Positions 27,443-35,807 of a stretch of 64,000 nt of DNA are shown one piece after another (the first letter of the stretch is position 1; every line of letters starts with the position of its first letter). The notes under the pieces were generated by a model, which was not told where the DNA came from, made no database searches, and worked only from the letters and a program-made list of their open reading frames with translations. Origin of the DNA: Microbacterium sp. JZ31 (GTDB lineage: Bacteria > Actinomycetota > Actinomycetes > Actinomycetales > Microbacteriaceae); contig NZ_CP017661.1 in assembly GCF_016805985.1 (NCBI RefSeq), positions 744,001 to 808,000 on the forward strand, in the 5' to 3' direction. Position numbers and translations under genes: made by a program.

Positions 27443-28558
27443 GTGACCAGGACCACCCGGAAGGCCGCGTTCGCCGGCCTCGCGATCGTCTCGTCGGCGA
27501 TCCTTCTCGCGGGCTGCGGCGCCGCGCCCGAGGAGGAGGCCGGGGGCTCCGCCGCACCCGAGCCGGCCGACGACTTCATCCCCTGCCTCATCTCGGACGA
27601 GGGCGGCTGGAACGACCGCTCGTTCAACCAGTCGGCCAAGGAGGGCATGGACCGTGCCGCCGAGGAGCTGGACATCGAGGCGCAGGAGATGGAGTCGACG
27701 AGCGCGAACGACTACGCGCCGAACCTCGAGACCCTCGTGTCGAACGGCTGCACGCTGATCATCTCGGTGGGCTTCAACCTCGCGGCCGCCACGGTCGAGT
27801 CGGCCAACGCCAACCCCGACGTCAACTACGCGATCATCGACGACTACGCGGACACCGACTTCGACGGCACGACGGACGCGCCGAACATCAAGCCCCTCGT
27901 GTTCAACACGGCCGAGGCGGCGTACCTCGGCGGCTACGCCGCGGCGGCCTGGTCGGCTCAGGCCGGCGGCAACAAGGTCGGCACCTTCGGTGGCGGCGAG
28001 ATCCCCTCCGTGAAGGTCTTCATGGACGGCTTCCAGCTCGGTGTCGAGAAGTACAACGAGGACAAGGGCGCCGAGGTCGGCGTCGTCGGCTGGGACACCG
28101 AGGCGCAGAGCGGCTCGTTCACGGGCGGCTTCGAGGCCAACGACGTCGCGCGTCAGACCGCGCAGGGCATCCTCGACCAGGGCGTCGACGTGATCCTGCC
28201 CGTCGGCGGCCCGATCTACACGAGCGCCGCCGCGGCCATCCGCGACGGCGGCCAGGACGTCAAGCTCCTGGGCGTCGACAGCGACCTGGCCGTCAAGGAC
28301 CCGGAGCTCGCGGACATCACGCTCGTGTCGATCCTGAAGGCGATCGACCAGGCCGTGTTCGACACGACCATCAACGCCGCGGGCGGCGACTTCGACGTCG
28401 AGCCGTACGTCGGCACGCTGGAGAACGAGGGCGTCGCGCTCTCGAGCTTCCACGACTTCGAGGCCGAGCTGCCCGAGGGCACGCTCGACGAGATCGCCGC
28501 GCTGCAGGAGGCGATCGTCGCCGGCGACATCGCCGTCGAGTCGCCGAACTCCCCGTAA
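27443..28558 (+). CDS. BMP-family nucleoside-binding lipoprotein (PnrA/TmpC-like)
   Basis: 371 residues from GTG at 27443. The start is decided by GGAGG six bases upstream, which itself lies in an alternative ATG start at 27431. A signal peptide ends in lipobox LLAGC (Cys25), so the protein is a membrane-anchored lipoprotein. DEGGWNDRSFNQSAKEG is the BMP hallmark and GTFGGGEIPSVKVFMDG, the hinge region, follows. It binds nucleosides outside the cell for the ABC transporter encoded downstream. A terminator follows, so it may be made in excess over the ABC genes. Confidence 0.92.
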   Translation: MTRTTRKAAFAGLAIVSSAILLAGCGAAPEEEAGGSAAPEPADDFIPCLISDEGGWNDRSFNQSAKEGMDRAAEELDIEAQEMESTSANDYAPNLETLVSNGCTLIISVGFNLAAATVESANANPDVNYAIIDDYADTDFDGTTDAPNIKPLVFNTAEAAYLGGYAAAAWSAQAGGNKVGTFGGGEIPSVKVFMDGFQLGVEKYNEDKGAEVGVVGWDTEAQSGSFTGGFEANDVARQTAQGILDQGVDVILPVGGPIYTSAAAAIRDGGQDVKLLGVDSDLAVKDPELADITLVSILKAIDQAVFDTTINAAGGDFDVEPYVGTLENEGVALSSFHDFEAELPEGTLDEIAALQEAIVAGDIAVESPNSP

Positions 28559-28570
28559 TCCGCACACGCG

Positions 28571-28609
28571 ACGAGGGCGATCGGACCGCCGCGGTCCGGT
28601 CGCCCTCGT
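28571..28609 (+). terminator. Hairpin between BMP lipoprotein and ABC genes
   Basis: ACGAGGGCGATCGGACCG pairs with CGGTCCGGTCGCCCTCGT (two mismatches). In a binding-protein-ABC operon such a hairpin often allows partial read-through and protects the upstream mRNA. Confidence 0.65.
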
Positions 28610-28660
28610 GCTGTGCACGCCACTGCTTCCCGTCCAGACCCGCACGGTAGGGTGCCCATC

Positions 28661-30166
28661 ATGAAGCTCGAGCTCCGCGGAATCACCAAGCGATTCGGCA
28701 GCCTCGTCGCGAACGACCACATCGATCTGACCGTCGAACCCGGTGAGATCCACGCACTTCTCGGAGAGAACGGCGCCGGCAAGTCGACGCTGATGAACGT
28801 CCTCTACGGCCTGTACCAGGCCGACGAGGGCGAGATCCTCCTCGACGACGTGCCGCGGCGGTTCCGCGGCCCCGGCGAGGCGATGGCCGCCGGCATCGGC
28901 ATGGTGCACCAGCACTTCATGCTCGTGCCGGTGTTCACGGTCGCCGAGAACGTCGCCCTGGGACACGAGAGCACCCGTCTCGGGCGCCTCGACCTCGACG
29001 CGGCTCGTGCGCGCGTGCGCGAGATCGCCGACCGCTTCGGGTTCGACGTCGACCCCGACGCGCTCGTCGAGGACCTCCCCGTCGGCGTGCAGCAGCGCGT
29101 CGAGATCATCAAGGCGCTCGCGCGCGACGCCGAGGTGCTCGTGTTCGACGAGCCCACCGCGGTGCTCACGCCCCAGGAGACCGACGAGCTGATGGCGATG
29201 ATGCGTCAGCTGCGCGACGGCGGCACGGGCATCGTGTTCATCACCCACAAGCTGCGCGAGGTGCGCGAGGTCGCCGACCGGATCACGGTCATCCGCCGTG
29301 GACGCGTGGTCGGGGAGGCCTCGCCGCAGTCGACGAACGCCGAGCTCGCGGCGCTCATGGTGGGCCGCGCGGTCGAGCTGACCGTGCAGAAGGCTCCGGC
29401 CGCGCCCCGCGAGGGCGGTCTCGAGGTGCGCGACCTGCAGGTGCGCACGGCCTCCGGCGCCGTCGTCGTCGACGACGTGAGCTTCGACGTCCGTCCCGGT
29501 GAGATCCTCGCGATCGCCGGTGTGCAGGGCAACGGCCAGACCGAGCTCACCGAGGCGCTCATGGGCCTGCACGGTCACGTGTCCGGTTCGATCACCCTCG
29601 ACGGGCGACAGCTCGTGGGCGAGGGCGTCAAGGACATCCTGGACGCGGGTGTGGGCTTCGTCCCCGAGGACCGCAAGGTCGACGGGCTGGTCGGCGGCAT
29701 GTCGATCGCCGAGAACCTGGTGCTCGATCGCTCGACGTCCCCCGAGTTCGTCAAGGCCGGCACGCTCGTGCGCCGCGCGCTCGATCGCTTCGCGCGCGAC
29801 CGGATCGAGGAGTTCGACATCCGCGCGCAGGGCCCGCTCACCCCGGCCGGCACGCTGTCGGGCGGCAACCAGCAGAAGGTCGTCGTCGCGCGCGAGATGA
29901 GCCGCGACCTCCGCCTGCTGCTCGCCTCGCAGCCCACGCGCGGCGTCGACGTCGGCTCCATCGAATTCATCCACTCCCGGATCGTCGCCGCGCGCGACGC
30001 GGGCGTGGCCGTGATCGTGGTGTCCACCGAGCTCGACGAGGTCACGGCGCTCGCCGACCGGATCGCCGTGATGTACCGGGGCAGGATCGTCGGCATCGTG
30101 CCGGCCGACACCCCGCGCGACGTGCTGGGCCTGATGATGGCCGGCGCACAGGAGAACGCCGCATGA
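28661..30166 (+). CDS. ABC transporter ATPase, nucleoside uptake (two ATP-binding domains)
   Basis: 501 residues carrying two ABC modules. Module one has GENGAGKSTLMN, LPVGVQQRVEI and VLVFDEPTAVLTP; module two has a weaker Walker A (GVQGNGQTELTE) and LSGGNQQKV with a degenerate Walker B (LLLASQPTRGVDV). This asymmetric arrangement is normal for BMP-linked and RbsA-like ATPases. ATG 28661 is used over the upstream ATG 28613. It powers the two permeases that follow. Confidence 0.92.
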   Translation: MKLELRGITKRFGSLVANDHIDLTVEPGEIHALLGENGAGKSTLMNVLYGLYQADEGEILLDDVPRRFRGPGEAMAAGIGMVHQHFMLVPVFTVAENVALGHESTRLGRLDLDAARARVREIADRFGFDVDPDALVEDLPVGVQQRVEIIKALARDAEVLVFDEPTAVLTPQETDELMAMMRQLRDGGTGIVFITHKLREVREVADRITVIRRGRVVGEASPQSTNAELAALMVGRAVELTVQKAPAAPREGGLEVRDLQVRTASGAVVVDDVSFDVRPGEILAIAGVQGNGQTELTEALMGLHGHVSGSITLDGRQLVGEGVKDILDAGVGFVPEDRKVDGLVGGMSIAENLVLDRSTSPEFVKAGTLVRRALDRFARDRIEEFDIRAQGPLTPAGTLSGGNQQKVVVAREMSRDLRLLLASQPTRGVDVGSIEFIHSRIVAARDAGVAVIVVSTELDEVTALADRIAVMYRGRIVGIVPADTPRDVLGLMMAGAQENAA

Positions 30167-31419
30167 CCGAGACAGCGCCTGCCCAGCAGGCCCCCCAGAC
30201 CCACACCGTCCCGGCGAGCAACCGGGTGCTGCGCGACATCTTGCGCGGCGGCATCGTCACGACGGTCCTGGCGCTCGTCGCCGCGTTCATCGTCGGGGGC
30301 ATCCTCATCGCCGTCACGGACGAGGACGTCGCCGAGGCCGCGGGGTACTTCTTCGCCCGCCCGGGCGACACGCTCTCGGCCATCTGGTCGGCCGTCGCCG
30401 GCGGATACGATGCGCTGTTCCGCGGCGCGATCTACAACACGCGCGCCGACGACTTCCTCACGGGCATCCGGTCGCTGACGAACTCGCTGGGAGCCGCCGC
30501 GCCGCTGATCGCCGCCGGTCTCGGCGTCGCGGTCGCGTTCCGGGTCGGCCTGTTCAACATCGGCGCGCAGGGACAGATCGTCTTCGGCGCCGCGTTCACG
30601 GCGCTGCTGACGTTCCAGCTGGACCTGCCGATGGCGCTGCAGCTTCCCATCACGCTGCTCGGCGGCATCGTGGGAGGTGCGATCTGGGCGGGCATCGCCG
30701 GCGTGCTGAAGGCCCGCACGGGCGCGCACGAGGTGATCCTGACGATCATGCTCAACTACATCGGCGTGCTGTTCGTCGAGTGGATGGTCAGCACGCAGGG
30801 CGTGCTGCAGAAGGCCGGCACGACGCAGCCCATCTCCGACCCGACGCCCGCCGGCGCGGTGTTCCCCGACCTGCTCGGGCCCTCGTTCCCGAACCTCGAC
30901 CTGGGCTTCCTCCTCGTGGTGGTCGCGGCCGTGTTCGTGTGGTGGCTGCTCGAGCATTCGAGCCTGGGCCTGCGCATGCGCGCGGTGGGCGAGAACCCGC
31001 ACGCCGCGAAGGCGGCCGGCATCTCGGTGCCGCGCATCTACGTCTATGCGATGCTGTTCGCGGGCGGCCTGGCGGGCCTTGCGGGCATGAACCAGATCCA
31101 GGGCGCGGTCACGAGCGGCTTCAACCAGCACATCGACGCGGGCTTCGGCTTCGACGCGATCACGGTCGCCCTGCTCGGCCGCAGCCGGGCGTGGGGCACG
31201 TTCGCCGCGGGCCTGCTGTTCGGCGCGCTCAAGGCGGGCGCCTATCAGATGCAGGCCGCCGGCATCCCCGTCGACTTCGTCCTCGTGGTGCAGGCGCTCG
31301 TCGTGCTGTTCGTCGCGGCGCCGCCGCTCGTGCGCACGATCTTCTTCCTGCCCAAGGACGACGCCGAGAAGAGTGCCAAGGCCCGAGCCAAGGCCGCGCG
31401 GAAGGCGGTGGCCCAGTGA
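30163..31419 (+). CDS. ABC permease, nucleoside uptake (YufP-like)
   Basis: 418 residues, about nine to ten hydrophobic helices of the BPD_transp_2 family. Its typical stretches are FRVGLFNIGAQGQIV and GENPHAAKAAGI. A C-terminal Lys/Ala-rich tail (AEKSAKARAKAARK) is cytoplasmic. The ATG overlaps the ATPase stop by four bases (ATGA). It works as a heterodimer with the next gene product. Confidence 0.9.
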   Translation: MTETAPAQQAPQTHTVPASNRVLRDILRGGIVTTVLALVAAFIVGGILIAVTDEDVAEAAGYFFARPGDTLSAIWSAVAGGYDALFRGAIYNTRADDFLTGIRSLTNSLGAAAPLIAAGLGVAVAFRVGLFNIGAQGQIVFGAAFTALLTFQLDLPMALQLPITLLGGIVGGAIWAGIAGVLKARTGAHEVILTIMLNYIGVLFVEWMVSTQGVLQKAGTTQPISDPTPAGAVFPDLLGPSFPNLDLGFLLVVVAAVFVWWLLEHSSLGLRMRAVGENPHAAKAAGISVPRIYVYAMLFAGGLAGLAGMNQIQGAVTSGFNQHIDAGFGFDAITVALLGRSRAWGTFAAGLLFGALKAGAYQMQAAGIPVDFVLVVQALVVLFVAAPPLVRTIFFLPKDDAEKSAKARAKAARKAVAQ

Positions 31420-32693
31420 GCGCCACGACGATGATCCCCGAGTCGGCCGCCCCCGCGGTGGTGCGCGTGCGGCACCCCAAGGTGCCCATCACGCTCGCGA
31501 TCGCGACCGTGCTGCTGGCCGCGCTGTTCCTGTTCGGCGCGCGCGACGGCTTCACGTCCTTCCGCCTCAGCGGCGGCGAGACGCTCATCCCGCTGGGCGA
31601 CGTGAGCGTGCCCTCCATCGCGACCGTCTGGATCGTGACGGTGCTGCTCGTCGCGCTGACCGCCTACGCGGCGTGGGACGCCTGGAAGTACCGCAGACCG
31701 CGCGTCTGGGTCGCGGTCGCGTACGGCGTGCTGGCGCTGTTCGCCTTCCTCACCTGGGCCGGTGCGGGCGGGCTCGTCCCCGTCGTCAGCCTGCTGGCCG
31801 GCGCGCTGTCCATCTCCGTGCCGATCGTGTTCGGCGCGATGGGCGGTGTGATCGGCGAGCGCGTGGGCGTCGTCAACGTCGCGATCGAGGGACAGCTGCT
31901 GCTCGGCGCGTTCAGCGCCGCGGTGATCGGCAGCCTCACGGGCAACCCGTACGTGGGTCTGATCGGCGCCATGATCGGCGGCGTGCTGGTCTCGCTCGTG
32001 CTGGCGGTGTTCGCAATCAAGTACATCGTCGAGCAGGTCATCGTCGGCGTGGTGCTGAACGTGCTCGTGACGGGCCTGACCGGCTTCTTCTACGGCATCC
32101 TGCTGGTGCCGAACGAGGAGGTCGTCAACCGTCCGGCGACGTTCCCGCGCCTGCCGATCCCCGGCCTCGTCGAGATCCCGGTGCTGGGCCCGGTGCTGTT
32201 CAACCAGCCGTTCATCGTCTACCTGATGTACATCACGGTCGCGGTCGTGGCGTGGGGGCTGTACCGCACGCGCTGGGGGCTGCGTCTGCGCGCCGTGGGC
32301 GAGCACCCGCAGGCCGCCGACACCGTGGGCATCAAGGTCAACCCGACGCGCTTCTGGAACGTCAGCCTGGCGGGAGCCGTGGCCGGTGTGGGCGGCGCGT
32401 ACTTCACGCTCGTGTCGGTGCCCCAGTTCGGCGAGGAGATGACCGGCGGGCTGGGCTTCATCGCACTCGCCGCCGTGATCTTCGGTCGCTGGGATCCGAT
32501 CCGCGCGGCCCTTGCGGCGCTGCTGTTCGGCTTCGCCACGAACCTTCAGAACCTGCTCACCGTGCTGGGCTCGCCGATCCCCGGTCAGTTCATGCAGATG
32601 CTGCCGTACGTGGTGACGATCCTTGCGGTCGCGGGCTTCGTGGGGCAGTCGCGCGGGCCGGCCGCGGCGGGCAAGCCGTACATCAAGGGTTGA
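31416..32693 (+). CDS. ABC permease, nucleoside uptake (YufQ-like)
   Basis: 425 residues from a GTG that overlaps the previous stop (GTGA). An extra N-terminal region with three helices precedes the conserved core (GERVGVVNVAIEGQLLLGAF, GEHPQAADTVGI). It pairs with the previous permease. The cytidine deaminase gene follows 40 bases later. Confidence 0.9.
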   Translation: MSATTMIPESAAPAVVRVRHPKVPITLAIATVLLAALFLFGARDGFTSFRLSGGETLIPLGDVSVPSIATVWIVTVLLVALTAYAAWDAWKYRRPRVWVAVAYGVLALFAFLTWAGAGGLVPVVSLLAGALSISVPIVFGAMGGVIGERVGVVNVAIEGQLLLGAFSAAVIGSLTGNPYVGLIGAMIGGVLVSLVLAVFAIKYIVEQVIVGVVLNVLVTGLTGFFYGILLVPNEEVVNRPATFPRLPIPGLVEIPVLGPVLFNQPFIVYLMYITVAVVAWGLYRTRWGLRLRAVGEHPQAADTVGIKVNPTRFWNVSLAGAVAGVGGAYFTLVSVPQFGEEMTGGLGFIALAAVIFGRWDPIRAALAALLFGFATNLQNLLTVLGSPIPGQFMQMLPYVVTILAVAGFVGQSRGPAAAGKPYIKG

Positions 32694-32733
32694 TCTCCGC
32701 TTCCGGGGATCGGCCCCGTCACAAGGGGATGGG

Positions 32734-33156
32734 ATGACAGACGAGACGACCTGGTCGGGAGACGTCGACTGGGACGAGCTGCGCGCCGTGGCGACGGAGG
32801 CGATGCAGCACGCATACGCGCCGTACTCGCGCTACCGCGTGGGCGCGGCCGCGCTCGTGTCGGACGGGCGGATCGTGTCGGGCTGCAACGTCGAGAACGC
32901 GGCGTACGGCGTGACGCTGTGCGCCGAGTGCGGCCTGGTGTCCGAGCTGCACCGCAGCGGCGGCGGGCAGCTCGTAGCGTTCGTGTGCGTCGACGGTCAG
33001 GGCGCGACGATCATGCCGTGCGGCCGCTGCCGCCAGCTGCTGTTCGAGCACGCCGTGCCGGGCATGCTGCTCGAGACGGTGTCGGGGATCCGCACGATGG
33101 ACGAGGTGCTGCCGGACGCGTTCGGACCGCGCGACCTCGAGGAGGCAGGACGATGA
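32734..33156 (+). CDS. cdd: Cytidine deaminase
   Basis: 140 residues, tetrameric-type CDA. Active site: Cys51-Asn-Val-Glu54 (substrate), then Cys63-Ala-Glu65 (zinc Cys and catalytic Glu), and PCGRCRQ (two zinc Cys). It converts cytidine and deoxycytidine to uridine forms. GGGATGGG precedes the start. It lies between nucleoside permease and thymidine phosphorylase, giving a full pyrimidine salvage set. Confidence 0.95.
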   Translation: MTDETTWSGDVDWDELRAVATEAMQHAYAPYSRYRVGAAALVSDGRIVSGCNVENAAYGVTLCAECGLVSELHRSGGGQLVAFVCVDGQGATIMPCGRCRQLLFEHAVPGMLLETVSGIRTMDEVLPDAFGPRDLEEAGR

Positions 33157-34466
33157 GCGACACGACCTCTCCCGCCGTGGAGCCGTTCGACGCGGTCGAC
33201 GTCATCCGCGCCAAGCGCGACGGCGGCCGGATCGAAGAGGGCGCGCTCCGCTGGATGATCGACGCGTTCACGCGCGGCTACGTCGCCGACGCGCAGATGG
33301 CCGCGTTCGCGATGGCCGTGCTGCTGAACGGCATGGAGCGCGACGAGATCCGTGTGATGACCGACGCGATGATCGCGTCCGGGGAGCGGATGAGCTTCGC
33401 CGGGCTCGGCAAGCCCACGGTCGACAAGCACTCGACGGGCGGCGTGGGCGACAAGATCACGCTGCCGCTCGCGCCCCTGGTGGCAGCGTTCGGGGTCGCG
33501 GTGCCTCAGCTGTCGGGCCGTGGTCTCGGGCACACGGGCGGCACGCTCGACAAGCTCGAGTCGATCCCGGGCTGGCGCGCCGCCCTGTCCAACGACGAGA
33601 TGACCGCGCAGCTGCGCGACGTCGGCGCCGTGATCTGCGCGGCGGGATCCGGCCTCGCGCCGGCCGACAAGCGGCTCTACGCGCTGCGCGACGTCACGGG
33701 CACGGTCGAGGCGATCCCGCTGATCGCGTCGAGCATCATGTCGAAGAAGATCGCGGAGGGCACGGATGCGCTCGTGCTCGACGTGAAGTTCGGCTCGGGC
33801 GCGTTCATGCGCGACTTCGACCGCGCACGTGAGCTCGCCCGCACGATGGTGGAGCTCGGCACGGACTCGGGCGTGCGGACGACCGCCCTGCTGACCGACA
33901 TGGACACCCCGCTCGGACTTGCGATCGGCAACGCGAACGAGGTGCGGGAGTCGGTCGAGGTGCTCGCGGGCGGCGGGCCTGCCGACGTCGTGGAGCTCAC
34001 AGTCGCGCTCGCGCGCGAGATGCTCGCGCTCGCGGGGCAGCCCGACGCGGACGTGGAGGCCGCGCTGCGCGACGGCCGCGCGATGGACGCCTGGCGGCGC
34101 ATGATCCTCGCCCAGGACGGCGACCCGGATGCCGCGCTGCCGGTCCCGGCCGAAACGCACACCGTCGTCGCGCCGCGCGACGGCTACGTCACGCGGATCG
34201 ACGCCTACGGCTTCGGCGTGGCGGCCTGGCGGCTCGGTGCCGGTCGCGCCCGCGCGGAGGATCCCGTGCTGCACTCGGCGGGCATCGACCTGCACGCCAA
34301 GCCCGGCGATCGCGTGAGCGCCGGACAGCCGCTGTTCACGCTGGGCGGTCCGGACGACACGCGCTTCGCGCGCGCGCTCGAGTCGCTCGAGGGCGCCTGG
34401 GAGCTCGGCGACGCCGCGCCCGGGCGCGCGTCGCTTGTGCGCGAGCGCATCGCTTCGACATCCTGA
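33153..34466 (+). CDS. deoA: Thymidine/pyrimidine-nucleoside phosphorylase
   Basis: 437 residues. The phosphate-binding KHSTGGVGDK and the glycine-rich SGRGLGHTGGTLDKLES are the family fingerprints; the C-terminal domain (HTVVAPRDGYVTRID) is the pyrimidine-nucleoside phosphorylase C-domain. It splits (deoxy)thymidine or (deoxy)uridine into base and pentose 1-phosphate. ATGA overlap with cdd. Confidence 0.95.
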   Translation: MSDTTSPAVEPFDAVDVIRAKRDGGRIEEGALRWMIDAFTRGYVADAQMAAFAMAVLLNGMERDEIRVMTDAMIASGERMSFAGLGKPTVDKHSTGGVGDKITLPLAPLVAAFGVAVPQLSGRGLGHTGGTLDKLESIPGWRAALSNDEMTAQLRDVGAVICAAGSGLAPADKRLYALRDVTGTVEAIPLIASSIMSKKIAEGTDALVLDVKFGSGAFMRDFDRARELARTMVELGTDSGVRTTALLTDMDTPLGLAIGNANEVRESVEVLAGGGPADVVELTVALAREMLALAGQPDADVEAALRDGRAMDAWRRMILAQDGDPDAALPVPAETHTVVAPRDGYVTRIDAYGFGVAAWRLGAGRARAEDPVLHSAGIDLHAKPGDRVSAGQPLFTLGGPDDTRFARALESLEGAWELGDAAPGRASLVRERIASTS

Positions 34467-34502
34467 TCCACGACACCCGCCGACAGCCGACGAGAGGAGC
34501 GC

Positions 34503-35618
34503 ATGATGATCGATCCCTTCGGAGACGCCCGCGTGGAGGGTGTGTCGATCCGCAGCCTGCCCAAGGTGTCGCTGCACGACCACCTCGACGGCGGCCTGCG
34601 CCCAGACACGATCGTGGAGCTCGCGGAGGCGGCAGGAGTCGACGTCCCGGAGACGGATCCGGCGCGCCTCGCGTCGTGGTTCGCGCGGCAGAGCGACGCG
34701 GACTCGCTCGAGAAGTACCTCGAGACCTTCGCCGTGACGACCGCCGTGATGCAGACCCGAGAGGGGCTGACGCGCGTCGCACGCGAGTTCGTCGAGGACC
34801 TCGCCGAGGACGGCGTGATCTACGGCGAGGTGCGCTGGGCGCCCGAGCAGCACCTGTCGGGCGGGCTCACCCTCGAGGAGGCCGTCGAGGCGGTGCAGGA
34901 GGGCATCGAGGAGGGCGAGGACGCCGCGGACGACGCCGGGCACAGCATCCGCGTCGGCCAGCTGCTCACCGCGATGCGCCAGAACAGCCGATCCGCCGAG
35001 ATCGCCCGGCTCGCCGTCGAGTTCCGCGACGAGGGTGTGGTCGGATTCGACCTCGCGGGCCCCGAGGACGGGTACCCCGCGTCGCGTCACCGCGAGGCGA
35101 TCGACATCGTCAGCGGTGCCTTCCTCCCCTCGACGATCCATGCGGGCGAGGGAGCGGGCCTCGAGTCGATCCGCTCCGCGATCCTGGACGGCCGCGCCCT
35201 GCGGCTGGGCCACGGTGTGCGGATCGCCGAGGATCTGGATGTCGTCGGCCGCGAGGGCGAGGAGGTGCGGGTGCGCTTCGGCGAGGTCGCGCGCTGGGTG
35301 CGCGATCGCGAGATCCCGCTCGAGCTCGCGCCGTCGTCGAACCTGCAGACCGGCGCGATCGCGGCGTGGGGCAGTCAGCTCGAGGATCATCCCTTCGACC
35401 TGCTGTATCAGCTCGGCTTCGCCGTGACCGTCAACACCGACAACCGGCTGATGAGCCGCACCTCGCTCACGCGGGAGCTCGCGCAGCTCGTCGCGGCGTT
35501 CGGATACGGGCTCGAGGACCTCGAGACGTTCCAGCTGAACGCCGCCGCGGGGGCCTTCCTGCCCATCGAGGAGCGCGAAGAGCTCATCGAGCTCATCGGC
35601 GAGGGCTTTGAGGCGTAG
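34503..35618 (+). CDS. add: Adenosine deaminase
   Basis: 371 residues of the metal-dependent amidohydrolase fold. Zinc ligands in HDHLDGGLRPDT (H-x-H), catalytic HAGEG, and the C-terminal Asp in VTVNTDNRLMS. It turns adenosine into inosine. ATG at 34503, with a second Met codon at 34506; GAGAGGAG precedes. Last gene of the scavenging unit. The 190 bases to the next gene hold the elements at 35701-35745 and a duplicated AGCCCGCGTCG. Confidence 0.95.
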   Translation: MMIDPFGDARVEGVSIRSLPKVSLHDHLDGGLRPDTIVELAEAAGVDVPETDPARLASWFARQSDADSLEKYLETFAVTTAVMQTREGLTRVAREFVEDLAEDGVIYGEVRWAPEQHLSGGLTLEEAVEAVQEGIEEGEDAADDAGHSIRVGQLLTAMRQNSRSAEIARLAVEFRDEGVVGFDLAGPEDGYPASRHREAIDIVSGAFLPSTIHAGEGAGLESIRSAILDGRALRLGHGVRIAEDLDVVGREGEEVRVRFGEVARWVRDREIPLELAPSSNLQTGAIAAWGSQLEDHPFDLLYQLGFAVTVNTDNRLMSRTSLTRELAQLVAAFGYGLEDLETFQLNAAAGAFLPIEEREELIELIGEGFEA

Positions 35619-35700
35619 CCCGCGTCGCACGGTCGACCGCGGTAGCCCGCGTCGTCCCGTCATCTGGCCTGCCGGTCACGGGTGGTGTACTGTCGCATGC

Positions 35701-35715
35701 GGAATCGCCGATTCC
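35701..35715. promoter_or_regulatory. 15-bp inverted repeat upstream of MHS permease
   Basis: GGAATC-GCC-GATTCC, perfect arms, centred 30 bases before the IclR-like box. It could be a second regulator site for the permease at 35808. Confidence 0.35.
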
Positions 35716-35730
35716 CTATGTGAACACACC

Positions 35731-35745
35731 GTTCGATATCCGAAC
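35731..35745. promoter_or_regulatory. IclR-type box 1
   Basis: GTTCGATATCCGAAC. It matches GTTCGATAATCGAAC at 41892 in 13 of 15 positions. A weak half-site CTCGAA follows 20 bases later. It is 62 bases upstream of the permease start. Confidence 0.6.
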
Positions 35746-35807
35746 ACGGATCTCGAATCTTCCCCGGCGCGACGACGCGTCGGACGACTTTGACCAAGGG
35801 AGGTCAG

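Noticed and set aside
27317..29974. Open frame of 885 codons on the minus strand
   Set aside because: Antisense of the BMP lipoprotein and ABC ATPase genes, His/Asp/Arg-rich, no recognisable motif; a by-product of high GC.
32997..35663. Open frame of 888 codons on the minus strand
   Set aside because: Antisense of cdd, deoA and add, all of which have intact family motifs; low-complexity composition.
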